Assembly: GCF_041088075.1 (NCBI RefSeq)
Contig: NZ_JBGCVY010000020.1
Location: 1-64,000, forward strand
Length of the DNA: 64,000 bases
Direction of reading: 5' to 3'
From: Mucilaginibacter_A sp041088075
Lineage (GTDB): Bacteria; Bacteroidota; Bacteroidia; Sphingobacteriales; Sphingobacteriaceae
Shown piece by piece: positions 31,343 to 39,399 of the stretch; the stretch's first letter is position 1, and each line of letters starts with the position of its first letter. Under the pieces are notes generated by a model that saw nothing but the letters and a program-made list of their open reading frames with translations, was not told the DNA's origin and did not search any database. The position numbers and the translations under genes were made by a program.

Positions 31343-32263
31343 TTAGTCCAGTAAATCAGATAAAGTTTTTCCATTGTCATTAACCCAATCTGATCGAATT
31401 CCATAACCCCAATTAAAATTTACATTCAATGCTAATTCTTGGGAAATAATTTTCCGAAGACTACTAAAAGAGTGTGTTTCAGAATCAGTCGTTCTTTTTA
31501 GGCAATTATTGTCAGTATTAACAATTTGAGCAAAAACTCTTGGATCATTCTTTGATACATTCTTATCCAATGCTGGTTTAAAAAACATTATATCACCTAC
31601 TTTAAGTTTCTTCTGTTCAAATAATTCTTTTATTATTGATTTTGCTCTTTTTCTTTTTTTACTTTTACTTTCTTCTGTAATATTATGCTCTGACATTATA
31701 AAAGCCTGTGCTAAAAATTCTCTTCCGTTAGCATCTTTAAAATAATTAAAATTTACTGCGTTAATGTTTACCGAATAAGGTTCGTTCGAAAGATAATTAA
31801 TTATGCGTATCGTAGAATCATCAATTTCAGAACCGACAATAAGCATTTTATGATCTGAATTAAATTCTACCTCTTCAGCATCCTTATTAAATGTTTCTGA
31901 GAAAAAGTCTCCAATGTCTTTTATATCCGTTTTACCATACTTGTTTAAGATAGTATTAAGATCATCATAAACTAAATCTTTTATCCAGGTAGCATAATCA
32001 AGTGCTTGAGCAACAACTTCACGGTAAGTCTTGTCTCTTTTTAATTCAACTATTACAATTTCACCTAAAGAATTAATTGCAAGAATATCAATTTTCTTTC
32101 CAAATGGTGTGATAACTTGGCTTCCGATAACAGCCAAATTAGGAGACAAGATTGATATGTCTTGAATGAGCCATTTTTCTAATCTGTTTTCAAAATCTAA
32201 TGGTTGCTTATTAACCTGTTTAACTGTATTTCCTTGAACCTCCCAAAGTTTTATCTGTTCCAT
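31343..32263 (-). CDS. NucS/PD-(D/E)xK-like nuclease
   Basis: 306 residues. The nuclease core is at 55-75: GKKIDILAINSLGEIVIVE with Asp59, Glu73 and Lys75 in VELKR forming a D-(x)n-ExK site, preceded by a FENRLEKWLIQDISILSPNL helix as in endonuclease NucS-like proteins. Residues 215-306 are a separate basic/polar C-terminal domain I do not recognise. AT-rich and next to a toxin-antitoxin pair, so a defence or mobile-associated function is plausible, but no partner modification gene is seen. Confidence 0.75.
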   Translation of the reverse strand: MEQIKLWEVQGNTVKQVNKQPLDFENRLEKWLIQDISILSPNLAVIGSQVITPFGKKIDILAINSLGEIVIVELKRDKTYREVVAQALDYATWIKDLVYDDLNTILNKYGKTDIKDIGDFFSETFNKDAEEVEFNSDHKMLIVGSEIDDSTIRIINYLSNEPYSVNINAVNFNYFKDANGREFLAQAFIMSEHNITEESKSKKRKRAKSIIKELFEQKKLKVGDIMFFKPALDKNVSKNDPRVFAQIVNTDNNCLKRTTDSETHSFSSLRKIISQELALNVNFNWGYGIRSDWVNDNGKTLSDLLD

Positions 32264-32304
32264 AAGATTATTTAACTATATACCTTTAAATTTACTAAAT
32301 GAAC

Positions 32305-32344
32305 CAAAAAGCCCCAACTTGATTTTTACAAGTCAGGGCTTTGA
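32305..32344. terminator. Bidirectional intrinsic terminator after rpmA
   Basis: AAAGCCC and AACTTG pair with CAAGT and AGGGCTTT around a short A/T loop; flanked by an A-run on one side and T-rich sequence on the other. Serves rpmA on the minus strand. Confidence 0.7.
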
Positions 32345-32364
32345 AATATAAATAAAGAAAAAAT

Positions 32365-32787
32365 TTATGCCGGAACAGCTTCTCCTTCGCCTTCTGTGGC
32401 GGTTTCAGTTTCTGTAGAAGCAACGGCTTCATCAACCAAATTGCCTTCCGGCGTTACTACCGTTGGGTGTGCATCTACGGTTTCGTTTAATGCAATTGGT
32501 TCTGTGGTGGTAGTTGCTGCAACATCTGCAGTCTCAAACGGAATAACGGAAACGTAAGAACGGTTATCTGCTTTTTTTCTGAACATTACATAACCATCAA
32601 CCATGGCAAACAAAGTATGGTCTTTGCCGATACCTACATTTTTGTCAGGGTTGTGCGGCGTACCACGCTGACGGACAATGATATTGCCTGCAATGGCCGG
32701 CTGGCCGCCAAATATTTTAATCCCTAAACGTTTACTATGCGATTCGCGTCCGTTTCTTGAACTGCCCGCGCCTTTTTTGTGTGCCAT
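32365..32787 (-). CDS. rpmA: 50S ribosomal protein L27 with acidic C-terminal extension
   Basis: 140 residues; the usual bacterial L27 is about 85-95. Residues 1-88 are standard: MAHKKGAGSSRNGRES, GIKIFGGQPAIAGNIIVRQR, DHTLFAMVDGYVMFRKK. Residues 89-140 add a Thr/Ala/Glu-rich acidic tail with no basic RNA-binding character. L27 sits near the peptidyl-transferase centre through its N-terminus, so the tail would point outward. The gene follows rplU (52 bases), the universal order. Confidence 0.93.
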   Translation of the reverse strand: MAHKKGAGSSRNGRESHSKRLGIKIFGGQPAIAGNIIVRQRGTPHNPDKNVGIGKDHTLFAMVDGYVMFRKKADNRSYVSVIPFETADVAATTTTEPIALNETVDAHPTVVTPEGNLVDEAVASTETETATEGEGEAVPA

Positions 32788-32838
32788 TTTGTTTTAATTT
32801 TTTGTGGGGAAAAGTTCGGCCCCGAATTTAAAAATCAA

Positions 32839-33147
32839 TTATAAAGTGATCCCGGTGATCTCGATTTTAGTGAATTGCTGGCGGTGGCCGTTTTTCTTTT
32901 TGTAGCCTTTGCGGCGTTTCTTTTTGAAAACGATCACTTTATCACCTTTTAAATGAGACACGATCTTAGCCGAAACGCGTGCATTTTCCAAACCGTTCCC
33001 GATCGTGAAATTCCCTTCGTTTTCTGCCAACAATACCTGGTCAAATTCAATACTAGCGCCTTCTTCTCCTTGCAAACGGTGCACAAAAAGCTTCTGGTCT
33101 TTGACAACTTTAAATTGCTGTCCGGCTATACTTACTATTGCGTACAT
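32839..33147 (-). CDS. rplU: 50S ribosomal protein L21
   Basis: 102 residues, normal length. MYAIVSIAGQQFKVVKDQKL at the start and KVIVFKKKRRKGYKKKNGHR near the end are the L21 signature; the latter binds 23S rRNA. It precedes rpmA on the minus strand, an operon conserved in nearly all bacteria. Confidence 0.95.
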   Translation of the reverse strand: MYAIVSIAGQQFKVVKDQKLFVHRLQGEEGASIEFDQVLLAENEGNFTIGNGLENARVSAKIVSHLKGDKVIVFKKKRRKGYKKKNGHRQQFTKIEITGITL

Positions 33148-33218
33148 TGTTAAATAATATTTTTTAAATGAGGCGCAAATATAGCATCTTTTTCCATTAA
33201 TAAAAACAGTATTTCCAT

Positions 33219-33722
33219 CTATTTTGACCGGTCTTCGGCATCGGCCAAACGCTGTTCTATTTCTTTGGTCATTTGTGCGGCGGCATCGCGCAGTTTCGGG
33301 TTTTCATCATACGCCACATCGTACAAAACCTGTTTGCTTTTGCGTTTGTAATGAAAAGCGATAAGGTAATGCAAAGAGTTTTTATTCGCTTTAACAGACG
33401 AATCGCCCAGAATATTCTTCGGAAAATCCCAAAAACCTAAAGTGGCTGCTTTACGATGCAGGTAAAGCAGGTCGTCTTTGTTTAGGCGTACTGTTTTTAC
33501 CACCAAAGAATCGTGGTTGTTTACGTATTGATAACGGCCGGTTTTTGAGTCGTATTGGTTGTTGAGGTTGTTGCCTTCGCCGTATTTAAAATCCAACGAC
33601 TCAAACTCCGAAAACTTAAAAGGCGCGTTGCTGATCATCATGCCATAATAATAAACGCAGTACAACATAAAAGGCACGGCAATACTTAAAGCCAGGAATA
33701 TTTTTTTAGAACGGTCAGACAT
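33219..33722 (-). CDS. Hypothetical membrane-anchored protein
   Basis: 167 residues. One transmembrane segment at about 8-29 (IFLALSIAVPFMLYCVYYYG), then a polar, mostly periplasmic domain ending in a predicted helix (AAAQMTKEIEQRLADAEDR). No motif or family is recognised. Codon use matches the core genes. Convergently placed upstream of rplU; a variant motif at 33803-33828 (ATGCTGTTTTTACC then GGCATAATTTTG) lies upstream. Confidence 0.6.
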   Translation of the reverse strand: MSDRSKKIFLALSIAVPFMLYCVYYYGMMISNAPFKFSEFESLDFKYGEGNNLNNQYDSKTGRYQYVNNHDSLVVKTVRLNKDDLLYLHRKAATLGFWDFPKNILGDSSVKANKNSLHYLIAFHYKRKSKQVLYDVAYDENPKLRDAAAQMTKEIEQRLADAEDRSK

Positions 33723-33972
33723 GTTTTTTGGTGATGAAAAATTTAAAATTTCTGTTCCAAAATTCGGCTTTAAAATCCACTATCCAAAATAATGGTTTTG
33801 GTGATGCTGTTTTTACCGGCATAATTTTGTTGTATAAAAAATCAGTTTTTGGAGTAAAACTCTGCCAAACAGCCGCAGGGCAAAGCGCGGCACCACAAAT
33901 TGTTAAAACTATAATCCGCAAAATTTCGTTTAATACCCAAATCATCATTTCTTTGCACCAATTATTTAAAAT

Positions 33973-34710
33973 ATGAAAAAACTTACCCCACTTTTTATTG
34001 CCTTACTAATGCTGGGCGCCTGCAAAAAAACCACAATAGCACCAGTAACCACACCGGTAAAGTTTACATCTACTTCGTACGCCACCTTAGGTACTTATGA
34101 TGCAACCGGAAAGCCATCGTACTTAACAACAAAAGATGTTGTTTCTACCAACTTGATGTCGTACCTGAGCAATACCTTGCCTGAGCATACCGATTTGCGA
34201 AACTCGCACCCGGAACTGCTTTCAAGTTCTGCTTCTGCGGATATTAAAATCACCCAAAAATCTAATGTCGCCATTACGTTTGTTTCCCAAGGAACAGGCA
34301 TCAGCGATGCGCTTGGTTTTTATACATATCCGACAAACAGCCCGCCGGCTTCTGCTGCCGATATAAAAACCATTACTTATATTTTCCCAAGTGTTGGCTT
34401 GAATTCTCCGTTGCAGCCGGGCGATAAAGTAAACATCGGTTCTTTTGATGCCGGTACTTCTATCGGTTTTGTGCTGATGCAAAACGGCTGGAGCCCAACC
34501 TCAAAATCCGTAGTGAACGATGCCGTACATTTTTGCTCTAATCCGGTGCTAAACCCGGAGGTTGACCCGAATTTGAAAAAGCACGCGGTGTTGATCAACT
34601 ACACGCCAGAGAATAAAGTGCTGATTGGCTTTGAAGATTTGGACAGAACAGATTCCAGATGCGACAATGATTTTAACGACGTGGTTGTTTATGCAACGGT
34701 AACGCAATAA
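33973..34710 (+). CDS. DUF4114-type lipoprotein
   Basis: 245 residues. Lipoprotein signal MKKLTPLFIALLMLGACKK with lipid Cys17. The C-terminal region VLIGFEDLDRTDSRCDNDFN, followed by DVVVYAT, carries the Gly-Phe-Glu-Asp and Asp-Asn-Asp-Phe-Asn-Asp calcium-type motif of the DUF4114 domain. Predicted to be surface-exposed or periplasmic; function unknown. Opposite in direction to its neighbours, so probably a single-gene unit. Confidence 0.8.
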   Translation: MKKLTPLFIALLMLGACKKTTIAPVTTPVKFTSTSYATLGTYDATGKPSYLTTKDVVSTNLMSYLSNTLPEHTDLRNSHPELLSSSASADIKITQKSNVAITFVSQGTGISDALGFYTYPTNSPPASAADIKTITYIFPSVGLNSPLQPGDKVNIGSFDAGTSIGFVLMQNGWSPTSKSVVNDAVHFCSNPVLNPEVDPNLKKHAVLINYTPENKVLIGFEDLDRTDSRCDNDFNDVVVYATVTQ

Positions 34711-34715
34711 ACCCA

Positions 34716-34744
34716 AACCAATTTTTACCCGATAAAAGAAGCAT
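34716..34744 (+). repeat. GAAGCAT motif between convergent genes
   Basis: ACCAATTTTTACCC then GATAAAAGAAGCAT, six bases after the lipoprotein stop. Confidence 0.8.
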
Positions 34745-34781
34745 TGCTATAATTTGGCAATGCTTTTTTATGGCACTAAAT

Positions 34782-36155
34782 TTACCCTTCCAGCTCTCCC
34801 TCCCATTTGCTCACTACGGCGGTTGCCATTGCGTTGCCCAAAACATTGGTTGCCGATCGGCCCATATCCAAAAGCGGGTCAATACCAATTAAAAGTGCCA
34901 AACCAGCTTCCGGAATGTTAAAACTGGCAATCGTTCCGGCAATCACCACCAACGAGGCACGCGGCACACCGGCCACGCCTTTACTTGTTAGCATCAGCAC
35001 CAAAAGCATGGACAATTGTTGTTGAAAAGATAAATGAATGTTGTAGGATTGCGCCAAAAAAAGCGAGGCAAAAGTCATGTACATCATCGAGCCGTCCAGG
35101 TTGAAAGAATAACCCAAAGGCAGCACAAAACTCACAATCTTGTCTTTACAGCCAAAACGTTCCAACTCGATCAAAGTACGTGGGTAAGCGGCTTCGCTGG
35201 TAGAAGTGCTGAAAGCGATCAACATCGCATCCTTTAAATAATTGACCAATGTGAAGACACGCTTTTTGAGGACGGTAAAACCGGCCAGCACCAAAACCAG
35301 CCATAAAACGATCAACGCAAAATAAAATTCGCTGATAAAAACAGCATACGTTGCAATCACACTTAAACCTTGTTTGGCCACAATGGCCGTCATCGCACCA
35401 AAAACAGCAAGCGGTGCCACATACATTACATAAGAAGTGATTTTGAGGATAACATGCGCAATCGCATCCATCGCTTTGATGATGATATTTCCTTTTTCGC
35501 CGATGGCAGCCGTGGCAACGCCAAAAAACAACGAGAAAACCACAATCTGTAAAATCTCATTGTTGGCCATCGCCTCCACAAAACTTTTTGGAAAAACGTG
35601 CGCCAGAAAATCTTTCAGCGATAAAGCTGTTTTTTGAATGCCGGACTGCAGATGTTCATCAGGCAAAGACAAGTGCATAGATTTTCCGGGTTCAAAAAAG
35701 TTCACCAAAACCATCCCCAGCAATAACGAAACCAGCGTGGCCGAGAGAAACCAAAGCATCGTTTTCCCGCCAATCCTTCCAACAGCTTTGATATCACCCA
35801 CTTTGGCCACGCCAACAACCAATGTTGTAAAAACCAACGGCGCCACGATCATTTTAATCAGCCGTAAAAAAATATCACTCAACATCGTAAAATATTCCAG
35901 CTTGCTTTCACGAATCGTGTCGTTTTCTTTTCGGATACTATTTTGTGCCGCTTTTTGCGTTTTTAAAGTTTGATAAGCCGCAGAACTGGTGTCTTTTATG
36001 GCCAGCATTTGAAGTTGGATTGCTTTAACTTGTGTTTCGGCCCGGTAAATTTTATCGTTATAAGGGTTGATCGTTTTAACATTGTAAATATAACCGGCCA
36101 AAACTCCGCCAATCAATGCTAAAAAAATGTATAAAGTAAGTTTGCTTTTTGCCAT
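34782..36155 (-). CDS. Dicarboxylate/amino acid:cation symporter (GltP/DctA family)
   Basis: 457 residues with about eight membrane helices plus re-entrant loops. Diagnostic segments: FSTSTSEAAYPRTL (the Ser-rich re-entrant loop), SFVLPLGYSFNLDGSMMYMT and LVVIAGTIASFNIPEAGLAL with the sodium/substrate-binding Asp later in GIDPLLDMGRSATNV. It carries an unusual roughly 60-residue polar stretch between the first and second helices (about 28-88). Imports glutamate, aspartate or C4-dicarboxylates with cations; substrate not resolvable. Confidence 0.92.
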   Translation of the reverse strand: MAKSKLTLYIFLALIGGVLAGYIYNVKTINPYNDKIYRAETQVKAIQLQMLAIKDTSSAAYQTLKTQKAAQNSIRKENDTIRESKLEYFTMLSDIFLRLIKMIVAPLVFTTLVVGVAKVGDIKAVGRIGGKTMLWFLSATLVSLLLGMVLVNFFEPGKSMHLSLPDEHLQSGIQKTALSLKDFLAHVFPKSFVEAMANNEILQIVVFSLFFGVATAAIGEKGNIIIKAMDAIAHVILKITSYVMYVAPLAVFGAMTAIVAKQGLSVIATYAVFISEFYFALIVLWLVLVLAGFTVLKKRVFTLVNYLKDAMLIAFSTSTSEAAYPRTLIELERFGCKDKIVSFVLPLGYSFNLDGSMMYMTFASLFLAQSYNIHLSFQQQLSMLLVLMLTSKGVAGVPRASLVVIAGTIASFNIPEAGLALLIGIDPLLDMGRSATNVLGNAMATAVVSKWEGELEG

Positions 36156-36219
36156 TTAGGAAAATACGTAAATGCTAAAACTACAATAAATTACTATTTT
36201 GCTGAAATATTTCCTTAAC

Positions 36220-36744
36220 ATGGCTACCGTTTACCGTTCAACAGACCTAAAAAAAGAATTGCAGCAATTGAACAGCAACGAATTGCTGGCGCTTTGTTTG
36301 CGTTTGGCGCGTTTTAAAAAAGAGAACAAAGAACTGCTGACGTATTTATTGTTCCGCGCCGATGACCAGGATTTGTTCATCCAAGAATACAAGGAAGAAA
36401 TGGACCAACAGTTTAAAAAAATAAGCGGCACCAATTATATAGTGGTAAAAACAGTACGAAAAATTGCAACGCAAATGCACAACCAGATGCGTTATGCCGC
36501 AAACGAAACCGTTGGCACCGAACTGCTGCTGCATTTTTGCAACAACTACATCAACTATGTAAACTACCATACGCAGTACAAACCTTTGCGCAATATTTTT
36601 TACCGTTTTGTGGAAAAGTTAAAAGCCGAGATTTTGAAGTTACAGGAAGACCTGCAATATGATTACGGGCTTTTGTATGAAGCCATGCTAACGGAAGCCG
36701 AACAGGAAATCTATTGGTTTGAGAAAAAACAATTCGTACTGTAA
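36220..36744 (+). CDS. Hypothetical helical protein
   Basis: 174 residues from the ATG at 36220 (an upstream TTG at 36199 is the alternative). Almost entirely helical by composition, rich in Lys, Glu, Leu, Tyr; no known motif. A GAAGCAT variant at 36429-36457 (CACCAATTATATAGT then GGTAAAAACAGTAC) lies in the coding region and is read as TNYIVVKTV. Confidence 0.6.
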   Translation: MATVYRSTDLKKELQQLNSNELLALCLRLARFKKENKELLTYLLFRADDQDLFIQEYKEEMDQQFKKISGTNYIVVKTVRKIATQMHNQMRYAANETVGTELLLHFCNNYINYVNYHTQYKPLRNIFYRFVEKLKAEILKLQEDLQYDYGLLYEAMLTEAEQEIYWFEKKQFVL

Positions 36745-36790
36745 CATATCGAAATAAGTTAGGTCTCAACTTAAACCAGCCACCATTCAG

Positions 36791-37288
36791 TTGAAAACTA
36801 AAGATAGCGCTTTCAGGGAAATTTTTGAGGCGAACTCCAAACGCATCTACCGGTTGTGTTACAGTTATACCGCCGATAGCGCGGCTGCTAACGATTTGAT
36901 GCAGGAAACTTTTCTCAAGGTTTGGCAAAACCTGGACAAGTTTCGCAACCAGTCGATGATTTCAACCTGGATCTATCGGATTGCTGTAAATACCTGTTTA
37001 ACTTATTTGCGGTCGGAAAAACGACAGGCTAAAGATGAACTGACACCGTTTATTGCAGAGAACGAACCCGAAGAAGTATCCGGAAAAAAAGAAGAAGTTG
37101 ACCTGTTGTACCAATGCATTGCCAAACTGGAAGAATCTGAAAGAATTATTATTACGATGGTTTTGGACGAAGTGCCGTACCCGGAGATTGCCGAAATTTC
37201 AGGCATTTCAGAAGGAAATTTGCGGGTAAAAATCCATCGTATCAAATCAAAACTAACCGAGCTGTACAACCATTATGAAGAACTTTGA
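36791..37288 (+). CDS. ECF-type RNA polymerase sigma factor
   Basis: 165 residues. Region 2: AANDLMQETFLKVWQNLDKF with the following STWIYRIAVNTCLTYLR; region 4: ITMVLDEVPYPEIAEISGIS and GNLRVKIHRIKSKL (helix-turn-helix for the -35 box). Start is a TTG at 36791; no ATG is available before region 2. The next gene overlaps its last 14 bases, so they are coupled and the partner may be its anti-sigma factor. It lacks the FecI-style SusC/SusD neighbours. No GTAACC-16-CGTA promoter is seen in front of it. Confidence 0.92.
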   Translation: MKTKDSAFREIFEANSKRIYRLCYSYTADSAAANDLMQETFLKVWQNLDKFRNQSMISTWIYRIAVNTCLTYLRSEKRQAKDELTPFIAENEPEEVSGKKEEVDLLYQCIAKLEESERIIITMVLDEVPYPEIAEISGISEGNLRVKIHRIKSKLTELYNHYEEL

Positions 37289-37868
37289 AGAACTAAGCTC
37301 GATGTGGACCGCACAACCCCAAAAAGAGCAAATAACGGCAGACACTTTATTAAAACAGGTAAAAAAAGGCACGCAATCGCTCCAGCAGAAACTGCTGGTT
37401 TCTATCCTGATGATGGCGGCAACTTTCATTTTCATGATCGTGCTGTTCCTGTTTTTCCTGTTCAATTCATGGCTTACTTATGCGGGTATTTTTATCACGA
37501 TGGGCACCATTTTAATTTATGCAATTTTAATGTACCGGGACTACCGGCTGATTGCCTCGCACGACCCGACGGTTGAAGTGAATATTTACCTGCAAAAATT
37601 AAAAGAATACCAAAAAGGCCGCAACCGCATGAACGGAAAAATGCTGTATGTTTATTCTGTTTTGTTAAGCATTGGCCTGGGCTTGTTTTTGATCGAAATA
37701 CTTCGGTCGGTGCCGCTGCTCGTCGAAATATTGGCCTATTTGGCATTCATTGGCTGGATGGCGTTTGTAACGTTTTACCTCCGCAAAAAAATCATCAAAA
37801 CAGAGCAGGAAAAAATCGGCCAGGTCATCAGCCGTTTAGAGCGTTTGAAACTGCAGTTTAAAGATTAG
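37275..37868 (+). CDS. Membrane protein coupled to the ECF sigma factor; possible anti-sigma
   Basis: 197 residues. A short N-terminal cytoplasmic part (MKNFEELSSMWTAQPQKEQI), then membrane segments at about 42-65 and 68-90, a middle loop, and a second pair at about 122-145 and 150-170, ending in a basic helix. Anti-sigma factors of ECF operons often have an N-terminal sigma-binding domain plus one or more membrane helices, and this gene overlaps the sigma gene. It lacks a recognisable anti-sigma domain, so this role is inferred from position. Confidence 0.6.
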   Translation: MKNFEELSSMWTAQPQKEQITADTLLKQVKKGTQSLQQKLLVSILMMAATFIFMIVLFLFFLFNSWLTYAGIFITMGTILIYAILMYRDYRLIASHDPTVEVNIYLQKLKEYQKGRNRMNGKMLYVYSVLLSIGLGLFLIEILRSVPLLVEILAYLAFIGWMAFVTFYLRKKIIKTEQEKIGQVISRLERLKLQFKD

Positions 37869-37892
37869 CGGAAATTGTTGTTAAAACTTGCA

Positions 37893-38032
37893 ATGCTTCT
37901 TTTACCCCTGTTTTTTTGGTCAACCTAAATTTTAAGTTTAGGCTGATTTGTTTTGCGTGTCCTTTTGGGTTCAAATTAATGCCTAAGTTCTTAAACTAAT
38001 TTTTAAATGCTTCTTTTATCGGGTAAAAATTA
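37893..38032 (-). repeat. Two GAAGCAT motif copies in one orientation
   Basis: Minus copies at 37893-37920 (ATGCTTCTTTTACCCC then TGTTTTTTTGGT) and 38007-38032 (ATGCTTCTTTTATCGGG then TAAAAATTA). Confidence 0.75.
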
Positions 38033-38047
38033 AAATCATTTTCATAA

Positions 38048-38165
38048 CCCCTTCAAAGGGGGAAGCCTGTCGCCTACTTTTCTAAACTTTAGAAATCTGG
38101 AGATGTAAAGGTAACAGCCCTGGCCCTCTTCCCCCTTCGAAGGGCAACTTATATACGAGTTGGGA
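38048..38165. repeat. REP-like palindromic repeat with left inverted arm of the 38.3-39.0 kb module
   Basis: Arms at 38048-38065 and 38128-38144 are inverted (CCCTTCAAAGGGGG and CCCCCTTCGAAGGG, one mismatch). The right part continues GCAACTTATATACGAGTTGG, which recurs inverted at 39157-39190. Related in design to 1059-1161. Confidence 0.8.
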
Positions 38166-38301
38166 CAAGATGAAAAAAACGGGCTGAAAAATACGATAGC
38201 AAGCTTGCTATAAACGGAACTTTTGAGGATGTTATAAAAGCGAGTTTTTTGGGGAAACCGAAGAAAGCGAAAGAAAAAGAATAAATATTTATAAAATTGG
38301 G

Positions 38302-38592
38302 TTACTTAAAATAACCTCCATCTTTCCAATTTCTATTATCTTCATACCATTTTAGAAGTCCAGTCATGCAACCAAAACAAATACAAATACCAGTCGCGTG
38401 ATTAAAACCAACCAGTCCATCAGTTTCACGTAATAGATGTGTTCGCTTTGATAAAGCCCTTTTGCCAGTTAATATATAAGCAATTGTTGTTCCTATCGTA
38501 ACAGTTCCTTGTAACTTAGAACTCGCTAAAATTAAATGGTGAAGGGCTTCTTTTGTTATAAGTGGATAATGATCGTCTAAAGAATTGATCAT
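38302..38592 (-). CDS. Small unknown protein of a two-gene accessory module
   Basis: 96 residues, no recognised family. Helix-rich with a hydrophobic stretch VTIGTTIAYILTG and a Cys cluster CICFGCMTGL near the C-terminus. Overlaps the upstream gene by four bases (ATGA at 38589-38592), so the two are translationally coupled. AT-rich relative to neighbours. Lies inside inverted repeats, suggesting the pair moves as a unit. Confidence 0.55.
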   Translation of the reverse strand: MINSLDDHYPLITKEALHHLILASSKLQGTVTIGTTIAYILTGKRALSKRTHLLRETDGLVGFNHATGICICFGCMTGLLKWYEDNRNWKDGGYFK

Positions 38593-38987
38593 GCAAATTC
38601 AAGGTCTTTTTCAAGTTCTAAATCAAGAGCTGTTGTTTCTCCTGTCTGTAATAAAAGATTAAACATGGAGTTGCTTGAATCAATATTTAAAACAGTTCTA
38701 ATATCAGAAGATGAAGTTATAACCCAACCAATATTTTCCAACTCATTCTCTAAACCGTTACCATATCTTTCAGAAGCAATGCAAAAACACTCTATCGCTT
38801 CTTTTACTGCTATATCAGTATCATTTTCGTTAATGGAATAAGTTTTTAAACCTCCCAATAAAGGCATTTTAGTGTAAATTTTGTTATCTTCACCTAATTC
38901 ATTCCATATAGGCATAATAACCTTTAAAGAAGACAACTTTTCATTGTGTCTTATAACTTCAATTATAGGTTCAGCCGAAGTTTTCAT
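38589..38987 (-). CDS. Unknown protein, first gene of a two-gene accessory module
   Basis: 132 residues, soluble, acidic (EIDSSNS, LELEKDLEFA tail). Contains AIECFCIASERYGNG and DTDIAVKEAIE but no motif I know. Coupled to the 96-residue gene downstream. A palindrome at 39028-39050 sits in its promoter region. Could be a toxin-antitoxin-like or defence module; not shown by sequence. Confidence 0.55.
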   Translation of the reverse strand: MKTSAEPIIEVIRHNEKLSSLKVIMPIWNELGEDNKIYTKMPLLGGLKTYSINENDTDIAVKEAIECFCIASERYGNGLENELENIGWVITSSSDIRTVLNIDSSNSMFNLLLQTGETTALDLELEKDLEFA

Positions 38988-39027
38988 GATTTTGTTTGAT
39001 TGTTAAGTTAAACCAAAGTGATTTATA

Positions 39028-39050
39028 CAACCTTAGTGATAATAAGGTTG
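39028..39050. promoter_or_regulatory. Palindrome upstream of the two-gene module
   Basis: CAACCTTA, seven bases, TAAGGTTG: perfect 8-base arms about 40 bases upstream of the start at 38987. A plausible operator for autoregulation or a hairpin. Confidence 0.4.
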
Positions 39051-39156
39051 CCTGTACAAATATAAATTAATTATTCAATATACGTGCAAATAGAAAAAGA
39101 CTGATTTTTTAGGACAATCTATAACACACTATTAAAATTTATAATTTTTCCCTTTG

Positions 39157-39203
39157 TCTCAACTCGTATATAGTTGCCCTTCGAAGGGGGGTTAGGGGGA
39201 TGA
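39157..39203 (-). repeat. Right inverted arm of the 38.3-39.0 kb module
   Basis: CTCAACTCGTATA then TAGTTGCCCTTCGAAGGGGG is the reverse complement of 38131-38163 apart from two or three bases, and is followed by GGTTAGGGGGA. Confidence 0.8.
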
Positions 39204-39370
39204 ATTTATTGCCGTTGTAAATAGCCTTATTCTGACAAAAACAAAAGTTCAAACAAAAACTCAAAAACTTTTAAACTTGTAACCCAAACTAAAACTACTT
39301 TTACGCGTAAAAACCCTGATTTTACATTCAGTTTGATCTGAAATTTAAATCATAAATCCAAACAAACCAA

Positions 39371-39397
39371 TGCTTCTTTTACCCCATAAAAATTAGA
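39371..39397 (-). repeat. GAAGCAT motif upstream of the glycosyltransferase gene
   Basis: ATGCTTCTTTTACCCC then ATAAAAATTAG, ending three bases before the start codon at 39400. Confidence 0.8.
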
Positions 39398-39399
39398 AT

